Shown piece after piece: positions 18,916 through 29,588 of a stretch of DNA of 36,087 bases. A program made the position numbers and the translations under genes. The stretch comes from Nanobdellota archaeon (GTDB lineage: Archaea; Nanobdellota; Nanobdellia; UBA10117; ARS21), in contig JAAZWY010000004.1 in NCBI GenBank assembly GCA_014240455.1, positions 1 to 36,087 on the forward strand. Direction: 5' to 3'. Below the pieces are notes generated by a model, which was given only the letters and a program-made list of their open reading frames with translations, searched no databases and was not told the origin of the DNA. Each line of letters starts with the position of its first letter. The stretch's first letter is position 1.

Positions 18916-20932
18916 CTTTCTTCTTACTCTCACAATCAGGATTTGGACAAAACAACCAAGGTTTTCTTCGACCAGTTCTCGCTTGTAGTATTTGTATATT
19001 ACAATGCTCACACTTTTTATTTTTTACTACACTCAAAATTCCACGTTGAGGTAACGGCCAAGTGAATTTACATTTTGGATAACCTGAACAAGCAATGAAT
19101 CTCTTTTTTGAAGCTCGAGAACGTCGAACAACCAAGTCATTTTTCTTACATTTAACACACTTGAACAAAGTAACTTGTTTTTTCTTAGTTTCAACAAAAC
19201 TAGCTGAGAGTGCCTTACCTATTGCTTCGGAACTCTCTTTCAATTGAGCATAAAGTTTTGTAACTGAATCTTTTCCAACTTTAATAACTGCTTCAGGTTT
19301 AACTTTTCCTTCACGGATACCGTCCATTCCCTTTTCAAAATTTCTAGTCAACTTAGAACTCAAAACTTCAGGAGCATGTTTCTTGAAAATGTTGAAAACT
19401 TTCATTCCGAACTCAGTAACTTCCATTGGATTTCCTCGAATATAATTTCTCTTAACCAAAGTTTCAATTATTTGAGAACGCGTAGCTTTGGTTCCTAAAT
19501 TTAACTTCTCTAACAATTTGATTAGTGATGCAACATTATATCTTGCAGGCGGTTGTGTTTCTTTGTCCAACAACTCAGTATTCTGATTCAATGCTTGTCC
19601 AACTTTTAGAACTGGTAATTCCAATTCTTTACGTAACGCATATGGACCGTACCATTTCTGCCAAGCAATCTTAGTTGTAACAGTTCCCGAAAATTTGAAA
19701 ATCTCTTTTTCGATATCAAGTTTAACAGCCGTAGTTTCACGTTCACCATCTTGCCCAAAGACTGAAAAGAATCTCCTAACAATTAGATCGTAGATTTTTC
19801 GATCTGGATCTCCAAGCGCTCCTACTCGATCTCCAGTTGGATGAATTGCCGGATGTGCCGGATCAGATTTCCGACCTTGCTTCGGAATCAAACGAGTAGA
19901 TAAAACTTCTTTAGCAAGTTCATGATAAGTTGGATTTGTACCCAATTTAGATATTATTTTCTTAAAATTCAGAGCCTTTGGTAATTTCTGACTTGAGGTT
20001 CGAGGGTATGAAATTAACGCTTTGGTGTAAAGAGTCTGTGCAATTTTCAAAGTCATTGACGGACTATATTTGAAAACTCGGTAAGCTTCAATTTGTAATG
20101 AGGTTAAATCAAATGGAACTGGAACTAGTACTTTTTGCTTGCGTTTTTTGATGTCAACAATTCTTCCTAGACGATCTTTAACTTTCGTAAAGATTTTATC
20201 TGCTTCAGGTTTCTTCCAGAATTTATCTTTCTCATGAACTGCTTGAAACTTTTGTGAATTTAACCAAAGGTTTGCAATGATCTGCCAGTAAGGATCTGGT
20301 TTAAACTTCTTAATTTCAATTTCGCGTTCAGCCAAAATTGCTAATGCTGGTCCTTGAACTCTACCAATACTCAAGGGTTGATATCGGTTCAAAGCTTTAG
20401 ACAAAGAACTTGAAATTATTTGAGATAGATTAATTCCATAATACCAATCAAGTGTGTGACGGACAACTCCTGCTTTAGCTTGTCCCCAATTCAAAGTATT
20501 AGATTTATTCTTGTAAGCATCTTGTAATTCTGAAACTGTAAGTGTAGAAAACTTCATTCGGTTTGCATCTTTCAAACCCAATAATTCTCGAACAATATTT
20601 AACCCGATAACTTCACCTTCAAGATCATAGTCTGTTGCAACAGTAACTATATTTGCTTTCTTTCCAAGACTCTTCAAAGTTTTGAAATAAGGTTTCTGAA
20701 ACGAACCGCCACGACTTTCGTAAGAAGGTTGCCATGCGAGATTAAAAACTGGATAAAATCTTTCAGTTTTCTTCAAACCAAATAAATGTCCAACTGCTGA
20801 ACCAATCAAAATTTTACCTTTATCTGCTTCCCAATATTTCACGCCATTAAGACGCTTTAAATCAGCATCGCCAAAACTTGCAGCGATTTTTTCTGCTGCA
20901 GAAGGCTTCTCTGATATAATCAGCTCAACCAT
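18896..20932 (-). CDS. topA: DNA topoisomerase I (type IA)
   Basis: ELIISEKPSAAEKIA (Toprim), DYDLEGEVIG, ISYPRTSSQKLP active site, C-terminal zinc ribbons (CVKCKKND..CSGYPKCKFTWP; CEHCN..CPNPDC); start MVELIISEK at 20932. Confidence 0.96.
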   Translation of the reverse strand: MVELIISEKPSAAEKIAASFGDADLKRLNGVKYWEADKGKILIGSAVGHLFGLKKTERFYPVFNLAWQPSYESRGGSFQKPYFKTLKSLGKKANIVTVATDYDLEGEVIGLNIVRELLGLKDANRMKFSTLTVSELQDAYKNKSNTLNWGQAKAGVVRHTLDWYYGINLSQIISSSLSKALNRYQPLSIGRVQGPALAILAEREIEIKKFKPDPYWQIIANLWLNSQKFQAVHEKDKFWKKPEADKIFTKVKDRLGRIVDIKKRKQKVLVPVPFDLTSLQIEAYRVFKYSPSMTLKIAQTLYTKALISYPRTSSQKLPKALNFKKIISKLGTNPTYHELAKEVLSTRLIPKQGRKSDPAHPAIHPTGDRVGALGDPDRKIYDLIVRRFFSVFGQDGERETTAVKLDIEKEIFKFSGTVTTKIAWQKWYGPYALRKELELPVLKVGQALNQNTELLDKETQPPARYNVASLIKLLEKLNLGTKATRSQIIETLVKRNYIRGNPMEVTEFGMKVFNIFKKHAPEVLSSKLTRNFEKGMDGIREGKVKPEAVIKVGKDSVTKLYAQLKESSEAIGKALSASFVETKKKQVTLFKCVKCKKNDLVVRRSRASKKRFIACSGYPKCKFTWPLPQRGILSVVKNKKCEHCNIQILQARTGRRKPWLFCPNPDCESKKKDESENS

Positions 20933-20975
20933 AATCTTACCATTAAACACCCAGTTTTAAAATCTACTAAAGTAA

Positions 20976-21620
20976 TTATTTTCTAGAGATAGTTATTTTG
21001 TCAGAAATGTTAATTATTCTCCCTTCTGGACCTGGATTTGTAGTAATTGTTTTTCCAATCTTATCTCGCGTATTGAAGCATTCATGAATGTGTCCGCAAA
21101 TATGTAAATCAATTGGATTTTTCTTAATAAAGTCAGTAATATTTGTAGCTCCAACATGTTCTTTTATGTCCGTCATAAAATCACACTTAGTTCCGTGGGC
21201 GGGACGGTGTGTCAGGAACACAACTTTTCCTTTGGGATGACTTTTCTTAAAGTTCTTTATCTTTAGCGATAAGTGTTTCTTTGAAATCTCCAGCGTCGGT
21301 TCAGTTTTTCCATAAATTCCACCACCGCTTCCAACAAACAGTACTCCTTTTACAACAATTGCAGTTTGATGAACTAACAAAGCTTCTGGTTTCTTAGCAA
21401 AAACGTATAATGACTTCTCATTATCTTCGTGATTTCCTGGAATAAAGACAAAAGGTTTACTAATCAAAAAGTTAGACATAATATTCTCAAGGTTTTTTCC
21501 AAAGACAGTAAAATCTCCAGTACAAACTAGAACATCTGGACCTTCGTTCTTAATTTTCTTAAGAATTTTAGAAATAATCTTCTTATCTCCGTGGAAATCT
21601 GTAAATGCTAGAATTTTCAT
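20976..21620 (-). CDS. Metallophosphoesterase
   Basis: MKILAFTDFHGDKK, VCTGDFTVFG, IPGNHED, THRPAHGTKCD, CGHIHE; start reset to 21620. Confidence 0.9.
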   Translation of the reverse strand: MKILAFTDFHGDKKIISKILKKIKNEGPDVLVCTGDFTVFGKNLENIMSNFLISKPFVFIPGNHEDNEKSLYVFAKKPEALLVHQTAIVVKGVLFVGSGGGIYGKTEPTLEISKKHLSLKIKNFKKSHPKGKVVFLTHRPAHGTKCDFMTDIKEHVGATNITDFIKKNPIDLHICGHIHECFNTRDKIGKTITTNPGPEGRIINISDKITISRK

Positions 21621-22888
21621 TTTGATTTGATTGCTTTGAATCCAGTATATTTCCAAAGTGCTTTAGGAATTTTAACAGATCCATCTTTTTGTTGATTGTT
21701 TTCAAGTAGACATGCCATCGTTCGCTCACTTGCCACTGCAGTACAGTTCAATGTATGTACTACTTTTCTCCGTCCGTCTCTATCGTCGAACTTAACATTA
21801 ACTTTTCGAGCTTGATAATCTGTAACATTGGTTCCAGAACACAATTCACGATATTTATTTTGTGCCGGAAACCAACCTTCAATATCATATTTCTTAGAAC
21901 CACTATCATTCATTTCTCCCGACGCAATATTTACAATTTGATATGGAATTTCTAGTCCTTTGAAAATATCTTCAGTAACTTTAATCATCTTTTCATGCCA
22001 TTTCCAACTTTCATCTGGATGACAGAAAACATATTGTTCAATTTTATCAAATTGATGAACTCTGAAAATACCTTTTGTATCTTTTCCATGACTTCCTGCT
22101 TCTTTTCTAAAACATGAAGAATAGGCAGTATAGGCCTTAGGTAAATCTTTCCAATTAAACACATCATTCATATGGAATGTTGCAAGAGTTTGTTCAGAAG
22201 TTGCAATCAGATACAAATCTTCATCTTGAATTTTGTACAATTGTTCTTCAAAATCGCCGAGTTCAGCTGCAGCTTTCATTGGTTCGTGTCGCATAAGAAC
22301 TGGCGTCCACATGGGAGTAAATCCTTGTTTAACTAAAATATCCATTGCATATTTTAGAATTGCAAAATTTAGTAAAACTAATTCATTCTTCAAATAATAA
22401 AATCGTGCACCTGAAACCTTTGCTGCCTTATCGAAATCAGCCAAGTCTAAGTCAAGTAATAAATCAACTTGATGTTTAATTGGGAATCTAAATTTTGGGA
22501 TCCGGCCTCTTTTTCGTACAATCTCATTTCCATCTTCAGTTTTAGAAACTGGGACTGATTTGTGTAAAATATTTCCGACCGTGTATCGTAATTCATCTCT
22601 TTGAATAATTAATTTATCAGATTTAACTTGCAAATCTTTGATGTCTTGAACAACTTTCTTCATTGCACGAATTTTGGTTGCTCCACTCTTTCCTGATTTC
22701 TTTAGTGCACTAATTTCTTTAGATACTTTATTTCGTTCAGCTTTCAACTTCTCCATATTGTGGATAGTTTTTCGCCATTTGTTGTCAATTCGTATAACTT
22801 GATCTACAAGTTTTGGATCTTTAAATCGCATCTTCTCAGAACCTCGAATAAGGTCTGGTTTTTCACGAAATAATTTGATATCTAACAT
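21617..22888 (-). CDS. serS: Seryl-tRNA synthetase
   Basis: MLDIKLFREKPDLIRGSEKMR; LIATSEQTL; CFRKEAGSHGKDTKGIFRVHQFDKIEQYVF; LNCTAVASERTMACLLENNQ. Confidence 0.95.
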   Translation of the reverse strand: MLDIKLFREKPDLIRGSEKMRFKDPKLVDQVIRIDNKWRKTIHNMEKLKAERNKVSKEISALKKSGKSGATKIRAMKKVVQDIKDLQVKSDKLIIQRDELRYTVGNILHKSVPVSKTEDGNEIVRKRGRIPKFRFPIKHQVDLLLDLDLADFDKAAKVSGARFYYLKNELVLLNFAILKYAMDILVKQGFTPMWTPVLMRHEPMKAAAELGDFEEQLYKIQDEDLYLIATSEQTLATFHMNDVFNWKDLPKAYTAYSSCFRKEAGSHGKDTKGIFRVHQFDKIEQYVFCHPDESWKWHEKMIKVTEDIFKGLEIPYQIVNIASGEMNDSGSKKYDIEGWFPAQNKYRELCSGTNVTDYQARKVNVKFDDRDGRRKVVHTLNCTAVASERTMACLLENNQQKDGSVKIPKALWKYTGFKAIKSK

Positions 22889-22942
22889 AATCAAACATAA
22901 GCTTACAGGCTTTTAAGGATTACGACATGACTAAGTGAAAAA

Positions 22943-24388
22943 TTAATTCTTTCTTAACCATTCCAACATAAGTCGAACTCCGAATCCAGTTCCATAGACT
23001 GGCCAATAATGTTTGCGTTTAGAACCTCTGGCCGTTCCAGCAATATCAATATGTGTCCAAGGAGTTTCGCCAACAAAGTTTTTCAAAAATAACGCAGCAG
23101 TTATTGCACCACCATAGTTTGAACTTGAAATATTATTCAAATCAGCAATTTTGGATTTCAATAATTCATTATAATCATCAGGTAAAGGCATTCTCCAAAC
23201 TTTTTCTCCGACATAATCTCCTGCTTCAAGAATTTTATCTGCAACTTTGTCTGTAGAAAACAAACCAGCATAATCTTCTCCCAGTGCTGCAACAATTGAT
23301 CCAGTTAGCGTTGCAAAATCTACAATTCTGGAGGGTTTGTAATTCTTCACAACATAAGCCATAGCATCTGCAAGAGCCAGTCTTCCTTCTGCATCAGTAT
23401 TTCCAATTTCTACGGTCTTTCCAAGATAAGAATCAAGTATTGTTCCGGGTTTGTATGCTTTTGTTCCAACTGCATTCTCCACAACTGGTGCAACTGCCAA
23501 AATATTTTTCTTTAATTTTAATTCTGCAGCGGCTCTTATTACGCCCAGCACGACTGCAGCACCAGACATATCAGTATTCATTTCCTTCATGGAACGAAGT
23601 TTGATGTCCAATCCGCCAGTATCATAAGTAACTCCCTTACCGACAATAGCAATTCGTTCCTTTGAACTTGGATCGCCTTTGTATTCAAGAATTATTAAGT
23701 GTGGTTCAAACCTGCTTCCTTGGCCAACCCCTAAAAGAAGCCCAAGACCTTTGCGTTTCAATGCAGCTTTATCTAACAATTCCAGATGTAATCTATATTT
23801 TGTTGACATACTCTTTGCCAAATCTGCTAAATATTCTGGATTAACAACATCTGCATCATCTGTTTGTAAATCTCTAACAAAATTAGTTGCTTCACAACTT
23901 ATTTCTGAGAATTCAACTGCCTTCTTGAAATCATCTTTAATTTCATGAACGTACATCTCAATTTTCTGAACCATAAGAAACTTAGACTCCTTTTCAGTTT
24001 TGTATTTATCAAAAGAATAATTTGATAGTCTAAATCCGTCTGAAAGTGCTCGAACAATATCAACATCATATTCTGCAAAAGTTGCAAATTCCTTGACTTT
24101 TAATTTTGCAAACGACTGCAAACCTACATTTGCTGCTCTACGAAAGACTTCATTATCTAATTCTTCGCGCTTACCTAGTCCAACAATAAGAATTCGATTG
24201 AAACTTCGACCTGAAATTGGAACTAGAAGAGATTCATATTTTTTGCCTTTAAAATTTCCTACATGAATTGAATTATCTAACAAATCTACCAATTTACTAT
24301 CTAAATTTTTGATTTGTTCAACAGTTAGAAAAAGTAAAATGCTGCTCTTGCCTTCGTAGATATCTCCTTCTCGCAAGTTTATTTTCAT
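22943..24388 (-). CDS. Leucyl aminopeptidase (M17, PepA-like)
   Basis: GKGVTYDTGGLDIKLRSMKEMNTDMSGAA, NTDAEGRLALADA. Confidence 0.94.
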   Translation of the reverse strand: MKINLREGDIYEGKSSILLFLTVEQIKNLDSKLVDLLDNSIHVGNFKGKKYESLLVPISGRSFNRILIVGLGKREELDNEVFRRAANVGLQSFAKLKVKEFATFAEYDVDIVRALSDGFRLSNYSFDKYKTEKESKFLMVQKIEMYVHEIKDDFKKAVEFSEISCEATNFVRDLQTDDADVVNPEYLADLAKSMSTKYRLHLELLDKAALKRKGLGLLLGVGQGSRFEPHLIILEYKGDPSSKERIAIVGKGVTYDTGGLDIKLRSMKEMNTDMSGAAVVLGVIRAAAELKLKKNILAVAPVVENAVGTKAYKPGTILDSYLGKTVEIGNTDAEGRLALADAMAYVVKNYKPSRIVDFATLTGSIVAALGEDYAGLFSTDKVADKILEAGDYVGEKVWRMPLPDDYNELLKSKIADLNNISSSNYGGAITAALFLKNFVGETPWTHIDIAGTARGSKRKHYWPVYGTGFGVRLMLEWLRKN

Positions 24389-24424
24389 AACAAAAATAAC
24401 CAGACTGAATTTAAAACAATTGTG

Positions 24425-24580
24425 TCACTCAGGTCCGAGCATCTTATTGAATTTGTCTCTGTTCTCTTCTGCAAACAATAACATCTCAACTGCATGATTT
24501 ACAAATTCTTCAACAGTTTTAAAATCCGAACGAGATAGAACGGCTTCAATTCTTTTTAGTTTTTCGGGATTTAGCTCCAT
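24425..24580 (-). CDS. Small protein (51 aa), possibly ribbon-helix-helix-like; not in supplied ORF track
   Basis: [51 protein letters not shown]; overlaps the 3' end of the Lon gene by 35 nt. Confidence 0.55.
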   Translation of the reverse strand: MELNPEKLKRIEAVLSRSDFKTVEEFVNHAVEMLLFAEENRDKFNKMLGPE

Positions 24581-26408
24581 TACTCTTCAATGCCTGAATC
24601 AGCTTTTTACCTTTTCGCTTGTCAAGAGAAATTTCAAGAACTTCAACTAAGTTCTCTGCAAAGTGAATTTTAATTTTGCGTTTAGCTACAGGACTTAAAA
24701 CAATATCTTTCTTATTTTGTGCGGGAACAATAACTTCTTTTAACCCAGCTTCAATTGCAGCTTCAATTTTCGGAGTTACTCCTCCAACAGGTAAAACTTC
24801 TCCACGAACCGATAAACTTCCAGTCATTGCGACATCCTGTCTAATTGGGACTTCTTTTAATGCAGAGATAATTGAACTAGCAACTGAAACGCTTGCGGAA
24901 TCTCCTTCAATACCTTCATAAGTTTGAATAAATTGAACATACAAATCATATTTATCTTTGATATCTTCTCCAAAATGTTTCATAATTATTGCACTAACAT
25001 TATCAATTGCTTCCTTCGCAATCTTTCCAAGTTTTCCTGTAGCAATAATTTCTCGTTTCTTTCCGCCCTTTGCAACCTCACTTTCAATTGGTAATACAAT
25101 TCCTGAATCGCCAATAACTGCAAGACCATTAACTCTTCCAATTTCCGTTCCTTCGCTACGAACAATTCTATAATCTGAAATATGTTCAATATGTTTGTCT
25201 GCAAGTTGTTGTTCTAGAGTTTTTGAAATCTTTAGTGCTGCTTGAACATGTTTTAGTTCGACATATTTGCTTTTGTCTTCTTCCGCCAAATCTCCGGCTC
25301 CACGAATAATTCCTCCAAGTTCTCTAAACTTGAGTGTCAACTTATTTTTACGTCCCGCCATTCGTCTGGCGATTCTAATAATTTCATCACAAGCTTTCTT
25401 GTTGAAATGTGGAATCTTTCCGTCTTTTGAAACTTCTTGAGCTACAAATCGATAATAATATTCTCGGTTAGTTGGAGTATCTTCAATAAACTTGTCCATA
25501 ACAACCTCATACCCATATCCTCTAACTCTAGATCTTAGTGCTGGATGCATTTTCTGAATAGTATCAATATTTCCTGCTGCAACTAAAATAAATTTACATG
25601 GAACTGGATCAGTACGAACCATTGCCCCTGCACTTCGCTCAGATCTTCCAGTAATTGAGTATTTACGATCTTGCATTGCAGTAAGTAAGTCTTGTTGAGT
25701 ACTTGGATTGAGTGTTGCCACTTCATCAATAAATAATACTCCTTGATTTGCTCGATGAATCATTCCCGGTTCAACTCGTAAGTGTGCTGGAGTTCCCAGT
25801 CCACCTGATTGAAAAGGGTCGTGTCGAACATCTCCAAGTAGTGCTCCCGCATGAGCACCAGTGGCATCAATAAATGGTGCTACGTTTTTCTTTGAAGTAT
25901 CAATAAGTAATTTTGGTTCAAGAATTTGTTTGCGCTTTGCACCCATACTTGTCATAACTCCATAAAGAAGTAAAAACATCATTCCTGAAATTAGCGAAGC
26001 TGCAGCCATAATATCTCCATAAATATTCCTGATCCACCAAGGGAAAAATGCCGCAAGGATTGCAAGAAAGAAAAATACAATCGTTTGTCTTCGATTACCA
26101 ATATTTGCCCGTTCTTTGGCACGTAACATTATTTCTTGTCCTCGACCTGAAGGTAATGAACGAATCTTTGGATTATTCTCATCCTTGATATTTGGTATAA
26201 CTAAAACATCTTGTAAATTTTGCCGTGGTGCAAGTTCTGCCAAAGCTTGACCAAGCATTGACTTTCCAGTACCAGGTTCACCAATCAATAAAACATGTCT
26301 TCCTTGTTTTGCAGCTTTCTTAATAATTGAAACTGCACGAGATTGTCCAATAATTTTATCTACAAGTTTAGTTGGAACTTCAAGTTCTGACGTATTCTTA
26401 AAATCCAT
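24546..26408 (-). CDS. Archaeal membrane-anchored Lon protease (LonB)
   Basis: [21 protein letters not shown]; two transmembrane segments; protease domain [44 protein letters not shown]. Confidence 0.95.
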   Translation of the reverse strand: MDFKNTSELEVPTKLVDKIIGQSRAVSIIKKAAKQGRHVLLIGEPGTGKSMLGQALAELAPRQNLQDVLVIPNIKDENNPKIRSLPSGRGQEIMLRAKERANIGNRRQTIVFFFLAILAAFFPWWIRNIYGDIMAAASLISGMMFLLLYGVMTSMGAKRKQILEPKLLIDTSKKNVAPFIDATGAHAGALLGDVRHDPFQSGGLGTPAHLRVEPGMIHRANQGVLFIDEVATLNPSTQQDLLTAMQDRKYSITGRSERSAGAMVRTDPVPCKFILVAAGNIDTIQKMHPALRSRVRGYGYEVVMDKFIEDTPTNREYYYRFVAQEVSKDGKIPHFNKKACDEIIRIARRMAGRKNKLTLKFRELGGIIRGAGDLAEEDKSKYVELKHVQAALKISKTLEQQLADKHIEHISDYRIVRSEGTEIGRVNGLAVIGDSGIVLPIESEVAKGGKKREIIATGKLGKIAKEAIDNVSAIIMKHFGEDIKDKYDLYVQFIQTYEGIEGDSASVSVASSIISALKEVPIRQDVAMTGSLSVRGEVLPVGGVTPKIEAAIEAGLKEVIVPAQNKKDIVLSPVAKRKIKIHFAENLVEVLEISLDKRKGKKLIQALKSNGAKSRKTKKN

Positions 26409-26455
26409 TAACTAGCGATATCATCAAAGCTTAAAAAGATATCAGAGTGACACAA

Positions 26456-26716
26456 TTAATCTTCTGAAATTGATGGTGCAGCAGATCTTGAAATTAGAAC
26501 TACGTCGCCGATAGCTTTGACGTGGTGGTGTGGTAAAATTACTCCTTTTGTACCTGGCATTGCTTTGGACAAATAAGATTTTGAAGTGGATCTGACTTTC
26601 CAAGAGTCAACCTTATTGGAATGTAGAATTGCTTCCTCAATTATTCCAAAAAATTCTCCTGCATCTGTGTAAACAGATAATCCTTGTACACTGCTCAAGT
26701 TTTTTGTGCTTAACAT
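26456..26716 (-). CDS. PRC-barrel domain protein
   Basis: LSSVQGLSVYTDAGEFFGIIEEAILHS...GVILPHHHVKAIGDVVLI. Confidence 0.75.
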   Translation of the reverse strand: MLSTKNLSSVQGLSVYTDAGEFFGIIEEAILHSNKVDSWKVRSTSKSYLSKAMPGTKGVILPHHHVKAIGDVVLISRSAAPSISED

Positions 26717-26764
26717 ACCAATTCAATAGTGTTTTTAAATAAAAGCATTTCTACTAATTAGTAT

Positions 26765-27472
26765 ATGAAACTAAATGTCTCTCGTGCTCAAAAAAAATCA
26801 AATCCGCGAATCAGAATCATCGGAACATCTCACATTTCTGAACAAAGCGTTACTGAAATCAAAAAAGTTGTGGCAGAATTTAAACCAGATATTGTTGCAG
26901 TCGAACTTGACTCTCAAAGATATGCTGCATTGATGTCAAAACGTAGAAGAAAAATGAATCTACGTAATGCGTTGAAACTTGGACTTTTTGGTTTTTTGTT
27001 TTACATTATTGGTTCAATTTCGCAAAAAATTCTTGGGAAGAAAACAGGGCAACAACCGGGAATCGATATGAAAACAGGAATCTTAGAAGCAAAAAAAGCT
27101 GGAGCAAAGGTTGCGTTGATTGATCGAGACATCTCTATAACGCTCTACCGGTTATCAAAAAAGGTTCCAGCAAGAGAAAAATCAAAATTGGTTTTTTACT
27201 TATTGTTTGGAGGCTTCAGTAAAAACAAAATAAATTTGGATTTGTCAAAAGTTCCAAAAGATAAATTGGTTCATAAATTAATCTCCGAATTGAGTCATAA
27301 ATTTCCAGGATTTTATAGAGTTCTTGTAGCCGAACGAGATACATACATGCAAAATCAAGTTCAACTTATTTCTCATAAATTCCCAGATTCAAAACTTCTT
27401 ATAATTATTGGTGCAGGGCACAAGGAAAAAATGAAAAAATTCGTCAGTAAACTAATTAATACAAATAACTAA
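26765..27472 (+). CDS. TraB family protein
   Basis: RIRIIGTSHISEQSVTEIKKVVAEFKPDIVAVELDSQRYAALM; VLVAERDTYMQNQ; IIGAGHKEKM. Confidence 0.9.
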   Translation: MKLNVSRAQKKSNPRIRIIGTSHISEQSVTEIKKVVAEFKPDIVAVELDSQRYAALMSKRRRKMNLRNALKLGLFGFLFYIIGSISQKILGKKTGQQPGIDMKTGILEAKKAGAKVALIDRDISITLYRLSKKVPAREKSKLVFYLLFGGFSKNKINLDLSKVPKDKLVHKLISELSHKFPGFYRVLVAERDTYMQNQVQLISHKFPDSKLLIIIGAGHKEKMKKFVSKLINTNN

Positions 27473-27496
27473 ATAGTACATTCACAAAAACCATAC

Positions 27497-28948
27497 ATGA
27501 AATTTCTGAAAGATAAACTCAAACTTAGAACTTATCAAGAACAGATTTTGAGTAAGATTGTGAACAAAAATTCTTTTGTAGTGCTCCCTACAGGTACTGG
27601 AAAAACAATAATTGCTATAGCGCTAGCCTCCTTGAACATCGATAAAGGTAAAATTCTAATCATGGCTCCAACAAAACCACTAACGGTTCAACATGAAAAA
27701 TCTTTCAAAGAATATTTTCAACCGGATGAAGAAATTGTACATTTGACTGGAGCAATTTCACCAATAAAACGAAAAGAGTTGTGGAAAAACTCAAAGATAA
27801 TTTGTGCAACACCTCAAACAATAGAATCTGATCTAATTAAAAGATATTTCAAACCCGGCGATATTTCATTAGCAGTTTTCGACGAAGCACATCGTACAAC
27901 TGGCGACTATGCTTATGTTTGGTTAGCAAAACAGTTTAGTGAAACTTCACAAATACTTGCGCTTTCTGCAAGTCCTGCTTCCGATCAGCAAAGACTTGAT
28001 GAAATTAAAACAAATTTATTCATTGATAATTTTGAATTGCTTGCTGAGGAAAATCCTCACCTTAAAAAACATCTTAAGAAAAAGGAAATTGAACGCATGA
28101 TGATTGAACTTCCTTCTGACTACAAGAAAATTAAAACATATCTTCAAAGTATATTAACAAAACATGTTAATATTTTATATACGCGAGGTTCGCTGAAAAG
28201 TCAAGATATTTCTCACTTAAGAAAACTTGAACTTCTGAAAACACAAAAGGCATTATTTGCTCAACGAGAAAAAGGACCAGATACTTACTTCCTAGTTTCT
28301 GAATTGACCGTATTGATCAAAATGTTGCATTTGATTGAAATGTTAGAAACACAAAACCTTCACACTTTCAGTGCGTCGATGGAAAAAATTGAATCTCAAG
28401 CTAAATCAACTAAAGCATCTCGGCGAATTATTAATGAATGGGATTTCAAACGTGCAAAAATAACTACTCAAAAGCTCATTGAAGGAGGTGTCGATCACCC
28501 AAAGATTGCAAAAATCTTGGAATTGACTCAAAACAAAAATGAAAAGGTGATAATCTTCTCGCAACTAAGAAAAACAGTTGAATTTTTGACGGAACAAATT
28601 AATCTTCACACGCAAAGTACGGCAAAGGCTTTCGTTGGACAGAAAGAAGGTATGACTCAGAAAAAACAACTTGAAACTTTGGAACAATTCAAAGATGGTG
28701 AATTTAATGTTCTTGTAGCAACATCAGTGAGTGAAGAAGGTCTTCATATTGAAAATGCAGATATTGGAATTTTCTTTGAGCCAGTACCTTCTGCATTGAG
28801 AACCATACAGCGGAGAGGTAGAATTGGAAGAGTGAACATTGGTAAGGTATATATGTTAATAACAAAGGACACAATTGACGAAAAATATTATTGGGTTTCA
28901 TATCACAAAGAACGTCGAATGAAAGAACTCCTTGAAAATGGATCTTAA
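27497..28948 (+). CDS. Hef/FANCM-type superfamily 2 helicase (helicase part only)
   Basis: LRTYQEQILSKIVNKNSFVVLPTGTGKTIIAIALAS, FDEAHRTTGDYAYVWLA, VATSVSEEGLHIENADIGIFFEPVPSALRTIQRRGRIGR. Confidence 0.92.
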   Translation: MKFLKDKLKLRTYQEQILSKIVNKNSFVVLPTGTGKTIIAIALASLNIDKGKILIMAPTKPLTVQHEKSFKEYFQPDEEIVHLTGAISPIKRKELWKNSKIICATPQTIESDLIKRYFKPGDISLAVFDEAHRTTGDYAYVWLAKQFSETSQILALSASPASDQQRLDEIKTNLFIDNFELLAEENPHLKKHLKKKEIERMMIELPSDYKKIKTYLQSILTKHVNILYTRGSLKSQDISHLRKLELLKTQKALFAQREKGPDTYFLVSELTVLIKMLHLIEMLETQNLHTFSASMEKIESQAKSTKASRRIINEWDFKRAKITTQKLIEGGVDHPKIAKILELTQNKNEKVIIFSQLRKTVEFLTEQINLHTQSTAKAFVGQKEGMTQKKQLETLEQFKDGEFNVLVATSVSEEGLHIENADIGIFFEPVPSALRTIQRRGRIGRVNIGKVYMLITKDTIDEKYYWVSYHKERRMKELLENGS

Positions 28949-29588
28949 AATAATTGTTGATCATAGAGAGAATAAAGGTCAGTTACCTCGATTTCTTTAT
29001 GAAAAAGATATTCAAATAGAGACTAAAGCTTTGGAGGTCGGAGATTTTATTCTTTCAAATGAATGTGTTGTAGAATTAAAGAAAGTTCCAGATTTTGTGA
29101 ACTCATTAGTTGACGGTAGATTATTTACTCAGGCGAAAGAATTGCGTGAAAACTTTCAGAAACCGCTTTACATTATCGAAGGAGATATGAGAGAGATATT
29201 TGAAATTCGTAACGTTCATCCGAATGCTATTCGTGCAGCAATGCTTTCATTAACACTTGACTATCAAATTCCTTTTTTGTTTGCACACGATACTGAGGAA
29301 ACTGTTAACTTATTAATCTCTCTCGCAAAACGAGAACAGTTAGATAATAATAAAGAAATCTCACTTCGAGGTTCAAAAAGAACTTGGACTGTAGAAGAGC
29401 AGCAACAATTTTTAGTTGAAGGTTTACCATTAGTTGGGCCAAAATTAGCGAAATCTTTGTTAAAAGAATTTAAATCACCAATAACTTTATTGAATGCAAC
29501 TGAAGAAGATTTAATAAAAATTGATAAATTAGGTCCAAAGAAAGCAAAACTTATTCGTGAGCTTTTGGATGCTAAAGGTGAACATTAA
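28938..29588 (+). CDS. ERCC4/XPF-type nuclease with HhH domain (Hef nuclease part)
   Basis: IIVDHRENKGQLPRFL...LEVGDFILSNECVVELKKVPDFVNSLVDGRLFTQAKEL; HhH LPLVGPKLAKSLLKEFKSP. Track start is TTG 28932; ATG at 28938. Confidence 0.92.
   Translation: MDLKIIVDHRENKGQLPRFLYEKDIQIETKALEVGDFILSNECVVELKKVPDFVNSLVDGRLFTQAKELRENFQKPLYIIEGDMREIFEIRNVHPNAIRAAMLSLTLDYQIPFLFAHDTEETVNLLISLAKREQLDNNKEISLRGSKRTWTVEEQQQFLVEGLPLVGPKLAKSLLKEFKSPITLLNATEEDLIKIDKLGPKKAKLIRELLDAKGEH

Noticed and set aside
28930-28950. Hef split as a simple assembly frameshift
   Set aside because: The nuclease gene has its own ATG exactly at the start of its domain and the helicase ends cleanly, so a genuine split is more likely, though read-level checking is still needed.
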